In this document: one piece after another, positions 45,363 through 56,809 of the stretch
How the letters are laid out: every line of letters starts with the position of its first letter
Position numbering within the stretch: the first letter of the stretch is position 1
Assembly: GCF_000702905.1 (NCBI RefSeq)
Contig: NZ_JNKR01000011.1
Coordinates: 1 to 64,000, forward strand
From: Mitsuokella jalaludinii DSM 13811
GTDB taxonomy: Bacteria; Bacillota; Negativicutes; Selenomonadales; Selenomonadaceae
DNA length: 64,000 bases
Reading direction: 5' to 3'
Made by a program: the position numbers and the translations under genes
Notes under the pieces: model-generated
Told to the model about the DNA's origin: nothing
What the model saw: only the letters and a program-made list of their open reading frames with translations
Database searches by the model: none

Positions 45363-45689
45363 ATGATGATCGTTCGAATCTATCAGGTAGAGAAACAGGA
45401 ATATATGGTAATGGATGGCACGACGGGATTCATGCCGGGAGCAGCAGCCATCCGGCTGCTCGCACATCGCCGCTTCGGCGTCGGTGCTGACCGCGTTCTC
45501 GTCTTCACGGGCAGCGAGGCGATTCCCTCGTTCAAGGCCTTCACGGCAGACGGGGAGGAGCAGGAGATGCAGGAAAGTGATTATGCAGCACTCGCCAAGG
45601 TCAAGGAAGACTTTGAAGTCCACTTGACGGATTCCTTTGTACAGAGGATGCGCCAGGCCGATCGTGCAAAAATGGCAGCTGCCTGCTGA
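45363..45689 (+). CDS. DapF-like N-terminal half protein (orphan)
   Basis: Starting at the ATG at 45363 after AAAGGGTGA it has 108 residues. The centre reads AAIRLLAHRRFGVGADRVLVF followed by FKAFTADGEEQEM, which aligns with the N-terminal domain of diaminopimelate epimerase (LCDRxFGVGAD and FNADGSExExCGNG). The catalytic Cys of the CGNG motif is absent (QESDY instead), as is the whole second domain. It therefore cannot be a normal epimerase. It has a TATAAT -10 (45321-45326) and its own terminator, so it looks expressed and not a fresh fragment. Confidence 0.65.
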   Translation: MMIVRIYQVEKQEYMVMDGTTGFMPGAAAIRLLAHRRFGVGADRVLVFTGSEAIPSFKAFTADGEEQEMQESDYAALAKVKEDFEVHLTDSFVQRMRQADRAKMAAAC

Positions 45690-45701
45690 GTGGATTGTCA
45701 G

Positions 45702-45732
45702 GAGTCATTGCGAGAGCAGTGGCTCTTTTTTT
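45702..45732 (+). terminator. terminator after the DapF-like gene
   Basis: GAGTCATTGC (45702-45711) pairs with GCAGTGGCTC (45716-45725) with two wobbles, loop GAGA, followed by seven T. Confidence 0.8.
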
Positions 45733-45743
45733 ATGGAATATCT

Positions 45744-45772
45744 TTGACTTTTTGTTGTTTATGGTGTATATT
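45744..45772 (+). promoter_or_regulatory. htpG promoter
   Basis: TTGACT (45744-45749), 17 bases, TATATT (45767-45772), immediately upstream of the CIRCE element. Confidence 0.85.
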
Positions 45773-45784
45773 AATACCTGTACG

Positions 45785-45811
45785 TTAGCACTCGGAGACT
45801 ATGAGTGCTAA
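45785..45811 (+). promoter_or_regulatory. CIRCE element (HrcA operator)
   Basis: TTAGCACTC (45785-45793), nine bases, GAGTGCTAA (45803-45811): a perfect match to the CIRCE consensus. It lies at the expected transcription start of htpG and implies HrcA repression. Confidence 0.95.
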
Positions 45812-45859
45812 CACCTATCTGTGCATATAACAATCCTAGATAAAGAGAGGCAGATTTCC

Positions 45860-47815
45860 ATGGCAAAAGAAACACATGAATTCCAAGCGGAGACAAAGCA
45901 GCTGCTCGACCTCATGATTCATTCCATCTACACGAATCACGAGATCTTCCTGCGCGAGCTCATCTCCAATGCATCGGATGCAATCGATAAAGCGCATTTC
46001 GAGAGCCTGACAGACCGCAGCCTGCTCGAAGGCGATGAGGCCTTCCAGATCTTCCTGACGCCGGATGCAGAGCAGCACACGCTGACGATCGCCGACAACG
46101 GCATCGGCATGAACCGTGATGAGCTCATCGAGAACATCGGCACGATCGCGAAGTCCGGCACGAAGGCTTTCCTTGAGCAGCTCAAGAAGGCGAAAGAGGA
46201 GAACAAGGACCTGACGGACAAAGAGATGATCGGCCAGTTCGGCGTCGGCTTCTACTCGGCCTTCATGGTCGCGGACCATGTGACGATCGTGACGCGCAAG
46301 GCAGGCGAGAAGCAGGCCTGGAAGTGGGAGTCGAATGCAGACGGCTCCTACACCATTGAGGAGTGCGAGAAGGCGGAGCGCGGCACGGCCATCACGCTAC
46401 ACCTCAAGGATGCGTTCTGCGGCAAGGAAGCCGAGCAGGACTTCACGGACAACTACGAGCTCGAGCGCCTCGTCAAGAAGTACAGCGACTACGTCCGCTA
46501 CCCGATCAAGATGGACTTCACCTTCGAGGAGACACCGAAGGACAAGGACGGCAAGGAGATCGAGGGTGCCGACAAGATCAAGAAGGTCGAGACGCGCACG
46601 CTGAACTCCATGCAGCCGCTCTGGACGAAGAACAAGTCGGAGATCAAGAAGGAAGAGTACAACGAGTTCTTCAAGCACCAGTTCCACGAGTGGGAGGACC
46701 CGATGGAGGTCTTCCACACGAAGGCAGAGGGAACGGTCGAGTATACGGCACTCTTGGCCATCCCGGCGCATGCGCCGTTCAACCTTTACCAGACGGACTA
46801 CGAGCCGGGCCTGCAGCTCTACAGCCGCCATGTCTTCATCATGGACAAGTGCAAGGACCTGCTGCCGGACTACCTGCGCTTCATGAAGGGCCTTGTCGAC
46901 TCGCCGGATCTCTCGCTGAACATCTCGCGTGAGCTCCTGCAGCAGAGCCGCGAGCTCAAGGCCATCGGCCGTGCTCTGGAGAAGAACATCCTCAAGACGC
47001 TGTCGCGCAAGCTCAAGAATGACCGCGAGTGGTACGAGAAATTCTGGAACGAGTACGGCAAGTCGCTCAAGATTGGCATTTACAACAGCATCTACAGCGG
47101 CTCGGATACGGTCGACAAGCTCAAGGACCTCATCCTCTTCCTGAGCTCGAAGGAGGGCAAGCTCGTCACGCTCAAGGAATACGTCGAGCGCATGCCGGAG
47201 AGCCAGAAGAAGATCTACTACGCGACGGCCAAGGACAAGGAGACAATCGAGCAGCTGCCGCAGATGGAGACGCTGCGCGACAAGGGCATCGAGGTGCTCT
47301 ACCTGCTCGACCCGGTCGATGAATTCGCCATCGAGACGATCCACCAGTACGAGGAGAAGCCGTTCCACTCCATCAGCCGCGGTGACCTCGGCCTCGACGA
47401 TGCGGAGAGCCAGGAGGTCAAGAAGGAGACGGAGGAGATCCAGAAGGACAACAGCGACCTCATGAAGGATATCAAGGAAGCGCTCGGCGACAAGGTCGAG
47501 GACGTCAAGGTATCCTCGAGGCTCAAGTCCAGCGCTGTCTGTCTCGTCGCTGACGAAGCGGGTCCGTCGCTCGCGATGGAGCAGGCGTTCTCTCAGATGA
47601 AGAATCCGATGTTCAAGGCACAGCGCATCCTTGAGATCAACCCGCATCACGAGCTCTTCAGCCGCCTCAAGGAGATCCACGAGGCAGGCAAGGACAGCCA
47701 GGACTTCAAGGATTACTGCGATCTCCTCTACACGCAGGCCTTGCTGATCGAGGGCATCCTGCCGGAGAATCCGGTCGATTTTGCCAATAAAGTGGCCAAA
47801 CTCATGGCAAAATAA
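45860..47815 (+). CDS. htpG: HtpG chaperone (Hsp90)
   Basis: 651 residues from the ATG at 45860 (AGAGAGG upstream), beginning MAKETHEFQAETKQLLDLMIHSIY. It has the GHKL ATP site (ELISNASDAIDK, DNGIGM, IGQFGVGFYSAFMVAD) and the middle domain with LPDYLRFMKGLVDSPDLSLNISRE. It remodels client proteins under stress. The upstream CIRCE makes it an HrcA-regulon gene, which is unusual for htpG in Bacillus. Confidence 0.97.
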   Translation: MAKETHEFQAETKQLLDLMIHSIYTNHEIFLRELISNASDAIDKAHFESLTDRSLLEGDEAFQIFLTPDAEQHTLTIADNGIGMNRDELIENIGTIAKSGTKAFLEQLKKAKEENKDLTDKEMIGQFGVGFYSAFMVADHVTIVTRKAGEKQAWKWESNADGSYTIEECEKAERGTAITLHLKDAFCGKEAEQDFTDNYELERLVKKYSDYVRYPIKMDFTFEETPKDKDGKEIEGADKIKKVETRTLNSMQPLWTKNKSEIKKEEYNEFFKHQFHEWEDPMEVFHTKAEGTVEYTALLAIPAHAPFNLYQTDYEPGLQLYSRHVFIMDKCKDLLPDYLRFMKGLVDSPDLSLNISRELLQQSRELKAIGRALEKNILKTLSRKLKNDREWYEKFWNEYGKSLKIGIYNSIYSGSDTVDKLKDLILFLSSKEGKLVTLKEYVERMPESQKKIYYATAKDKETIEQLPQMETLRDKGIEVLYLLDPVDEFAIETIHQYEEKPFHSISRGDLGLDDAESQEVKKETEEIQKDNSDLMKDIKEALGDKVEDVKVSSRLKSSAVCLVADEAGPSLAMEQAFSQMKNPMFKAQRILEINPHHELFSRLKEIHEAGKDSQDFKDYCDLLYTQALLIEGILPENPVDFANKVAKLMAK

Positions 47816-47830
47816 ATTGTCATTCTTGAT

Positions 47831-47871
47831 AGGAGAGATAGGGTATACGTTTACCCTATCTCTCCTTTTTT
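47831..47871 (+). terminator. terminator after htpG
   Basis: A 15 bp perfect stem, AGGAGAGATAGGGTA (47831-47845) with TACCCTATCTCTCCT (47852-47866), followed by a T-run. Confidence 0.92.
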
Positions 47872-47944
47872 GCCCCCTCAAAACGACGAATTGCAACTAC
47901 AATTTAGAAAACAGATAAAAAAGTAAAAATCCCTGAAAATCCTC

Positions 47945-47973
47945 TTGCTTTTTATTATTTAATAGCGTATAAT
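47945..47973 (+). promoter_or_regulatory. galactoside operon promoter
   Basis: TTGCTT (47945-47950), 17 bases, TATAAT (47968-47973). Transcription should start near 47980, leaving a leader of about 150 nt. Confidence 0.8.
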
Positions 47974-47989
47974 ACTAACTGTAAACAAA

Positions 47990-48003
47990 AGAAAACGTTT
48001 GCT
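47990..48003 (+). promoter_or_regulatory. cre/LacI-family-like operator 1
   Basis: AGAAAACGTTTGCT matches the cre-type consensus TGWNANCGNTNNCA at most positions and has the LacI-family central CG. It lies just downstream of the promoter, where a bound repressor would block it. Confidence 0.6.
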
Positions 48004-48020
48004 ACTTGCGAAAGAAAAGA

Positions 48021-48073
48021 CAACAAGGTTACCAAGAGAACTCATCTCAATCATTTCGGATCCTGCCTTGTTG
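48021..48073 (+). other. leader hairpin between the two operators
   Basis: CAACAAGG (48021-48028) can pair with CCTTGTTG (48066-48073), enclosing a 37-base loop. No known riboswitch is recognised. Confidence 0.4.
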
Positions 48074-48095
48074 GGGAGAGCTGTCTTATCGAAAG

Positions 48096-48109
48096 AGAAA
48101 ACGTTTACA
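48096..48109 (+). promoter_or_regulatory. cre/LacI-family-like operator 2
   Basis: AGAAAACGTTTACA is nearly identical to operator 1, in the same orientation, 106 bp away (about ten helical turns). That spacing would suit DNA looping by a tetrameric repressor or CcpA-like control. Confidence 0.6.
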
Positions 48110-48130
48110 CTTTGAAAGGGGAAATCTACT

Positions 48131-48736
48131 ATGAAAGAGAATCTCGTCATCACGATCAGCCGTCAGTATGGCGCGGGCGGACGTGAGCTGGCCGGCATCC
48201 TCGCCGAGAAGCTCGGCATCAAGCTCTACGATCGCCAGCTCGTACATCTGGCAGCGGCAAAGCTCGGCATCCACGACCTTAGCGAAGACGAGCTGCTCGA
48301 AATGGAGAACACGGTCAAGCCGCTCTCGATGAGTTTCATCCCGTTCCATTCGTTCGGTACGCACATGGGCGAATCGAGCCAGGGCATGTTCATGAGCGAG
48401 TCCGCCGTCATCCGCAAGATTGCAGAGGATGGCTCGTGCATCTTCCTCGGCCGCTGCGCTGACTACGCACTGCGCAACAACGACAACCACTTCGATATCT
48501 TCGTCTGCGCAGATGATGAGTTCCGCGAGAAGCGCGGCCAGACGATCTACGAAGGCAAGAGCCTCAAGGAGCTCAACCGCGAGAACGAGAAGCGCGCCCG
48601 CTACTACAACTACTACACGGGCCGCACGTGGGGCGACGGCGCAAATTACGACCTCGTCGTCAACACGAGCAAGGGCGCTTCGCTCGAAGAGGTTGCCGAC
48701 GGCATCATCGCTTACATCAACAAGGTCAAAGCATAA
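48131..48736 (+). CDS. cytidylate kinase-like family protein
   Basis: 201 residues beginning LVITISRQYGAGGRELAGILAEKLG, the P-loop variant (RQYGAGG) of the cytidylate-kinase-like family PF13189, then IFLGRCADYAL and RARYYNYYTGRTWGDGANYDLVVNTS. It lacks the CMP-binding insert of true Cmk, so the substrate is unknown. It is the first gene of the galactoside operon, 39 bases ahead of the symporter. Its job in sugar use is unclear; it may be a regulatory or salvage nucleoside kinase. Confidence 0.82.
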   Translation: MKENLVITISRQYGAGGRELAGILAEKLGIKLYDRQLVHLAAAKLGIHDLSEDELLEMENTVKPLSMSFIPFHSFGTHMGESSQGMFMSESAVIRKIAEDGSCIFLGRCADYALRNNDNHFDIFVCADDEFREKRGQTIYEGKSLKELNRENEKRARYYNYYTGRTWGDGANYDLVVNTSKGASLEEVADGIIAYINKVKA

Positions 48737-48775
48737 CCTATCATCACTGGGGATTCATTAGGGGAGGCATTCATA

Positions 48776-50188
48776 ATGAATAGCAAATTACTGCAGCGCA
48801 TCTGCTATGCGTGCGGCACGTTCGGTCATGACGTGTTCTATGCCATGATCGGTACCTACTTCATGATTTTTGTCACGAGTAACCTGTTCCACTCGGACAA
48901 CCCGAGCCATGATGCTTACATGATCGGCATTGTCACGACGATTATCCTCGTGCTCCGTATCCTCGAGCTCTTCGTCGATCCGTTCATCGGCAACTTGATC
49001 GATAAGACGAAGACGCGTTGGGGCCGCTTCAAACCATGGGTCATCGTCGGCGCCTTTGTCGCAGCCATCACGCTGGCTTTCCTGTTCACGGACTTCGGCG
49101 GCCTGACGGTCACGAATCCGACGCTCTACCTGATCCTCTTCGCCATCGTATACTTCATCATGGATATCTTCTACAGCGCGAAAGACGTTGCTATCTGGTC
49201 CATGATCCCGGCGCTCTCCTTCGATTCGCATGAACGCGATATCACGGCTACGATTGCCCGTATCGGTTCCGTCTTCGGTGCCAACCTCGTCACGGTCATT
49301 GTCATGCCGGTCGTCCTCTACTTCTCGCTGAACCAGAACGGCGGCGCTGGTGACCCGACTGGTTGGTTCGCATTCGCCTGCGTCGGCGGCGGTATCGCAA
49401 CGCTCGGTGCCATTATCCTCGGCCTCGGCACGCACGAGCAGGAATCTGCACTGCGTGAGAACAAGACGGAGACTTCTGCAAAAGACGTATTCAAGGTCCT
49501 GACGCAGAACGACCAGCTCATGTGGACGGCTATCGCTTACCTCGTCTACGGTATCGGCATCAACATCGTCAACAACTTCAACCTCTACTACTTCATCTAC
49601 GTCATCGGTGATGCTACGAAATTCTCCATCCTCGGTGTCATCAACACAGTCATCGGCCTTATCGCCGTTGCCCTGTTCCCGGCTCTGACGGCTAAGTTCA
49701 GCCGCCGCAAGCTCTTCTTCGCTTCCATTGCCATCATGCTCGTTGCGCTCCTCATCTATGCTGGTTCCGGCACGAATGTCACGATGGCACTCATCGGCGC
49801 AGGCCTCTTCGCTCTGCCGCAGCCGCTCGTCTTCCTCGTCGTCCTCATGACGATTACGGACTCCGTCGAGTATGGCCAGCTCAAGATCGGTCATCGCGAT
49901 GAAGCTGTCTGCCTCTGCGTACGTCCTCTCGTCGATAAATTCGCTGGTGCTGTCTCGAGCGGCATCATCGGCCTCGTCGCTGTCTGGGTCGGCATGACGG
50001 GCGGTGCTTCCGCTGCTGACATCAAGCCGGACGCACTCTTCCATTTCCAGATCGTCATGTTCGCAGCTCCGATCGTCCTCATGGTCATCGCTTCCTTCAT
50101 CTATCGTGCAAAGGTAACGCTGACGGAGGCAGAGCATGCGCGCATCGTCCGCGAGCTCGAGGAGAAATGGGAAGACCTCAGCAAATAA
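48776..50188 (+). CDS. GPH-family sugar:cation symporter (lactose/melibiose type)
   Basis: 470 residues with about 12 membrane segments. LRILELFVDPFIGNLIDKTKTRWGRFKPW is the signature of the glycoside-pentoside-hexuronide family (LacS, MelB). The C-terminal IIA domain found in streptococcal LacS is absent. It sits before lacZ and an alpha-galactosidase, so lactose and melibiose or raffinose-type galactosides are likely substrates. GGGGAGG precedes the ATG. Confidence 0.88.
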   Translation: MNSKLLQRICYACGTFGHDVFYAMIGTYFMIFVTSNLFHSDNPSHDAYMIGIVTTIILVLRILELFVDPFIGNLIDKTKTRWGRFKPWVIVGAFVAAITLAFLFTDFGGLTVTNPTLYLILFAIVYFIMDIFYSAKDVAIWSMIPALSFDSHERDITATIARIGSVFGANLVTVIVMPVVLYFSLNQNGGAGDPTGWFAFACVGGGIATLGAIILGLGTHEQESALRENKTETSAKDVFKVLTQNDQLMWTAIAYLVYGIGINIVNNFNLYYFIYVIGDATKFSILGVINTVIGLIAVALFPALTAKFSRRKLFFASIAIMLVALLIYAGSGTNVTMALIGAGLFALPQPLVFLVVLMTITDSVEYGQLKIGHRDEAVCLCVRPLVDKFAGAVSSGIIGLVAVWVGMTGGASAADIKPDALFHFQIVMFAAPIVLMVIASFIYRAKVTLTEAEHARIVRELEEKWEDLSK

Positions 50189-53464
<3,276 letters not shown>

Positions 53465-53484
53465 GTGAAAGGATAGGATGAGCA

Positions 53485-55734
53485 ATGATCCAGTTTGATG
53501 AAAAGACAGGCATCTTCCATCTGAGCAATGCGAAGATGAGCTATGTCATGCAGGTCGTCCGCGGCCGCTACCTCATGCATCGATACTGGGGCAGGAAGCT
53601 GCGGACTTTCCGCGATAGCCGCCCGTTCCAGGAAATCGACCGCGCGTTCTCGCCGCAGCCGGCTGCCTATGAGAATGAGCGCACGTTCTCGCTCGATGTG
53701 CTGCCGCAGGAATATCCGAGCTACGGCCACGTCGACTACCGCATCCCAGCATACGAGGTGCGTCTCCAGGACGGCACGACGACGACGGAGCTTTTCTACA
53801 AGGGCTATGAGATCGTGAAGGGCAAGCCGGCACTTCCAGGCCTTCCGGCTTCGTATGCCGCAGAAGATGAGGCGGAGACACTCAAGATCACGCTGGCGGA
53901 CTCGCAGGGCAAGCTCGAGGCAGAGCTCCTCTACACGGTATTTGCGGGCGCGGACGCCATCGCGCGCAGCGTGCGCCTGAAGAATAGCGGTGAGGAGCCT
54001 CTGGACCTGCTCAATGCGGCGAGCTTTGCGCTCGACTTCCCGGATCACGACTTTGAGCGCATGAACCTCTGGGGCGGCCATGCATCCGAGCGCACGGCAG
54101 AGCGCGTGCCACTGATGCACGGCATCGAGGAGAGTGCGAGCCGCCGCGGTGCGAGCTCGCATCAGGCATCGCCATTCCTCGCGCTCGTGCGCAAGGACGC
54201 GGGCGAGGAGAGCGGCGAGGTCTACGGCTTCAGCCTCATATGGAGTGGTGAGTTCTCGCTCAAGACAGAGGTCGAGCAGTTCGGCACGACGCGCGTCGTC
54301 GGCGGCATCAACCCGTTCGAGTTCCGCTGGCACCTGGAGCCGGGTGAATCCTTCCAGACGCCGGAGGCCATCCTCGTCTACAGCACAGAAGGACTCAATG
54401 GCATGAGCCAGTCCTTCCACGAGATCGTGCGCCATCACATCGTGCGCGGCAAGTACCGCGATGCCGTGCGTCCAATCCTCGTCAATAACTGGGAGGCGAC
54501 GTACTTCGATTTCGACGATGCGAAGATGGACAACCTCGCCGCCTGCGCCAAGGACCTCGGCATCGAGCTCATGGTGCTCGATGACGGCTGGTTCGGCAAG
54601 CGCGAGGACGACAACAGCTCGCTCGGCGACTGGGTTGTCAACATGGAGAAACTAAAGGGCGGCCTGCAGGGCGTCGCAGAGAGCGCACACAAGCGCGGCC
54701 TCAAGTTCGGCCTCTGGTTTGAGCCGGAGATGGTGTCGGTCGACTCTGACCTCTACCGCGCCCATCCCGACTGGGTGCTCAGGGCGCCGTCGTACCCGGT
54801 GAGCTTCGGCCGCCATCAGCTCGTGCTCGACCTCTCGCGCGCCGATGTGCGCGACTACCTCGTCGACGCTGTCTGCAAGATTCTCGACACTGCGCCGATT
54901 GACTACGTCAAGTGGGACTTCAACCGCCATCTGACGGATGCCTTCTCGGGGAAATTGCCGCCAGAGCGCCAGGGTGAGGTGCGCACGCGCTTCGTGCTCG
55001 GCCTCTACGACATTCTCGAGCGCATCACGCAGACGCATCCGGACATCCTGTTCGAGAGCTGCTCGGGCGGCGGCGGCCGCTTCGATGCAGGCATCCTGTA
55101 CTACATGCCGCAGACCTGGACGAGCGATGACACAGATGCCATCTGCCGACTCTCCATCCAGAGTGGCACGAGCATGGTCTTTCCGCCCATCACGATGGGT
55201 GCCCATGTCTCCGTGACGCCGAACCATCAGGTTGGCCGCGTGACGCCGATGCAGACGCGCGCCTTCGCCGCGATGATGGGCTGCTACGGCTACGAGATGG
55301 ACATCACGCGCATGAGCGAGGCGGAGAAGGCAGAGGTCCGCAGCCACATCGCGCTTTACAAGAAGATCCGCCCGACGATGCAGCTCGGCCGTTTCTACCG
55401 CCTGCTCACGCCGTTTGCGGGCAAGGGCAACGAGACGGCTTGGGAGTTTGTATCGAGAGACGGTCAGGAGGTCGTGCTCCTCTACTTTAAGACGCTCGCG
55501 ACGCCGGCAACGGAACTGCGCACGCTGAAGCTCCAGGCACTCGATGCGGCCGCAGAGTATGATGTCGCCGCTTATTACCCGGCTCAGGGACTGTCGCATG
55601 ACGGTGCGGGCAGCAAGAGCCTGAGCCTTGCAGGCAAATCCTTCTACGGCGATGAACTCATGTACAGCGGCATCGAGGTGCCGAAGATCGACACGGACTT
55701 CGCCGCCTACATGTGGGTCTTCCACAAGAAATAA
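53485..55734 (+). CDS. alpha-galactosidase (GH36)
   Basis: 749 residues without signal peptide, the length of the tetrameric GH36 enzymes. The nucleophile D478 lies in KWDFNR and the acid/base D548 in TWTSDDTDA, the same positions as in Geobacillus AgaA/AgaB. It hydrolyses alpha-1,6-galactosides such as melibiose or raffinose in the cytoplasm. It is 20 bases behind lacZ and shares the operon's regulation, so both anomers of galactoside are handled together. Confidence 0.95.
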   Translation: MIQFDEKTGIFHLSNAKMSYVMQVVRGRYLMHRYWGRKLRTFRDSRPFQEIDRAFSPQPAAYENERTFSLDVLPQEYPSYGHVDYRIPAYEVRLQDGTTTTELFYKGYEIVKGKPALPGLPASYAAEDEAETLKITLADSQGKLEAELLYTVFAGADAIARSVRLKNSGEEPLDLLNAASFALDFPDHDFERMNLWGGHASERTAERVPLMHGIEESASRRGASSHQASPFLALVRKDAGEESGEVYGFSLIWSGEFSLKTEVEQFGTTRVVGGINPFEFRWHLEPGESFQTPEAILVYSTEGLNGMSQSFHEIVRHHIVRGKYRDAVRPILVNNWEATYFDFDDAKMDNLAACAKDLGIELMVLDDGWFGKREDDNSSLGDWVVNMEKLKGGLQGVAESAHKRGLKFGLWFEPEMVSVDSDLYRAHPDWVLRAPSYPVSFGRHQLVLDLSRADVRDYLVDAVCKILDTAPIDYVKWDFNRHLTDAFSGKLPPERQGEVRTRFVLGLYDILERITQTHPDILFESCSGGGGRFDAGILYYMPQTWTSDDTDAICRLSIQSGTSMVFPPITMGAHVSVTPNHQVGRVTPMQTRAFAAMMGCYGYEMDITRMSEAEKAEVRSHIALYKKIRPTMQLGRFYRLLTPFAGKGNETAWEFVSRDGQEVVLLYFKTLATPATELRTLKLQALDAAAEYDVAAYYPAQGLSHDGAGSKSLSLAGKSFYGDELMYSGIEVPKIDTDFAAYMWVFHKK

Positions 55735-55758
55735 GCGAGATTCTCACGTTTTTCTAGC

Positions 55759-55790
55759 AAAAGCTGTCACATTGCTGTGGCAGCTTTTTT
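55759..55790 (+). terminator. galactoside operon terminator
   Basis: AAAAGCTGTCACA (55759-55771) pairs with TGTGGCAGCTTTT (55776-55788) with one wobble, followed by T. Confidence 0.85.
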
Positions 55791-55923
55791 CTTGTGGCAG
55801 GAAAAGGCCGCCATCGTGTATAATAATATATTGTTATCGTATTACATGCGTGTACGTGGCAGGTGGGGAACTGCCACCGTCTACAAGCGACAAGCAAAAT
55901 GTAAAATGTTAGGGGAATTCAAC

Positions 55924-56799
55924 ATGCAGAAAATCAGAAAAGCAGTCATTCCGGCGGCCGGCTACGGCACGCGCTTCCTGCCGGCGACGAAGGCGACGCC
56001 GAAGGAGATGCTGCCAATCGTCGATAAGCCGACCATCCAGTACATCGTCGAAGAGGCGCTCGCGAGCGGCATCGAGGAGATACTCATCGTCAGTGGTCAC
56101 GGCAAGCGTGCCATCGAGGACCACTTTGACTCGGCGCCGACGCTCGAGGCAGAGCTCAAGAAGAAGGGCAAGCTCGACCTCCTGAAGATGGTGCAGGATA
56201 CGGCTAACATCCGCATCCACTACATCCGCCAGCGCTACATGCGCGGCCTCGGCGACGCCATTCTCTGTGCCAAGGCCTTCATGGGCGATGAGCCGTTTGC
56301 CGTGCTCTTGGGCGACGATGTCGTCTACAATCCCGCGAAGCCGGCGCTGCGTCAGCTCATCGATGTTTACGACAAGACGGGCGGCTCTGTGCTCGGCTGC
56401 CAGATGGTGCCCGACGACAAAGTCTCGTCCTACGGCATCGTCGCGGGCGATGCGACGGAGGATCCGCGCCTCATGCGCGTGCGCGACATGATCGAGAAGC
56501 CGAGCCTCGAAGAGGCGCCGAGCCGCATGGCCGTCCTCGGCCGCTACATCATCCGTCCGGAAATCTTTGGCATCCTGGAGCATACGGCACCCGGCAAGGG
56601 CGGCGAGATCCAGCTCACGGATGCACTCCTTGAACTGGCGCGCCAGCAGGCCGTCTACGCTTACGATTTTGAGGGCAAGCGCTACGACCTCGGCGACAAG
56701 CTCGGCTTCCTCAAGGCGACGGTGGAATTCGCGCTGCGCCGCGAGGATCTCGGCACGCCGTTCAAGAAGTATCTCAAGGATCTCGTCGCGAGAATCTGA
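55924..56799 (+). CDS. galU: UTP-glucose-1-phosphate uridylyltransferase
   Basis: The ATG at 55924 (AGGGGAA upstream) gives 291 residues starting with the nucleotidyltransferase motif KAVIPAAGYGTRFLPATKATPKEMLPI, then GLGDAILCAKAF, LLGDDVV, IEKPSLEEAPS and GKGGEIQLTDAL. It makes UDP-glucose for cell-envelope sugars and the Leloir pathway. A TATAAT at 55819-55824 is a probable -10. The ORF upstream of 55924 is leader. Confidence 0.95.
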   Translation: MQKIRKAVIPAAGYGTRFLPATKATPKEMLPIVDKPTIQYIVEEALASGIEEILIVSGHGKRAIEDHFDSAPTLEAELKKKGKLDLLKMVQDTANIRIHYIRQRYMRGLGDAILCAKAFMGDEPFAVLLGDDVVYNPAKPALRQLIDVYDKTGGSVLGCQMVPDDKVSSYGIVAGDATEDPRLMRVRDMIEKPSLEEAPSRMAVLGRYIIRPEIFGILEHTAPGKGGEIQLTDALLELARQQAVYAYDFEGKRYDLGDKLGFLKATVEFALRREDLGTPFKKYLKDLVARI

Positions 56800-56809
56800 G
56801 GTGTGAAGG

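Noticed and set aside
47876-48130. Known riboswitch in the galactoside operon leader
   Set aside because: The only fold is a long-range 8 bp hairpin; no conserved riboswitch core was recognised.
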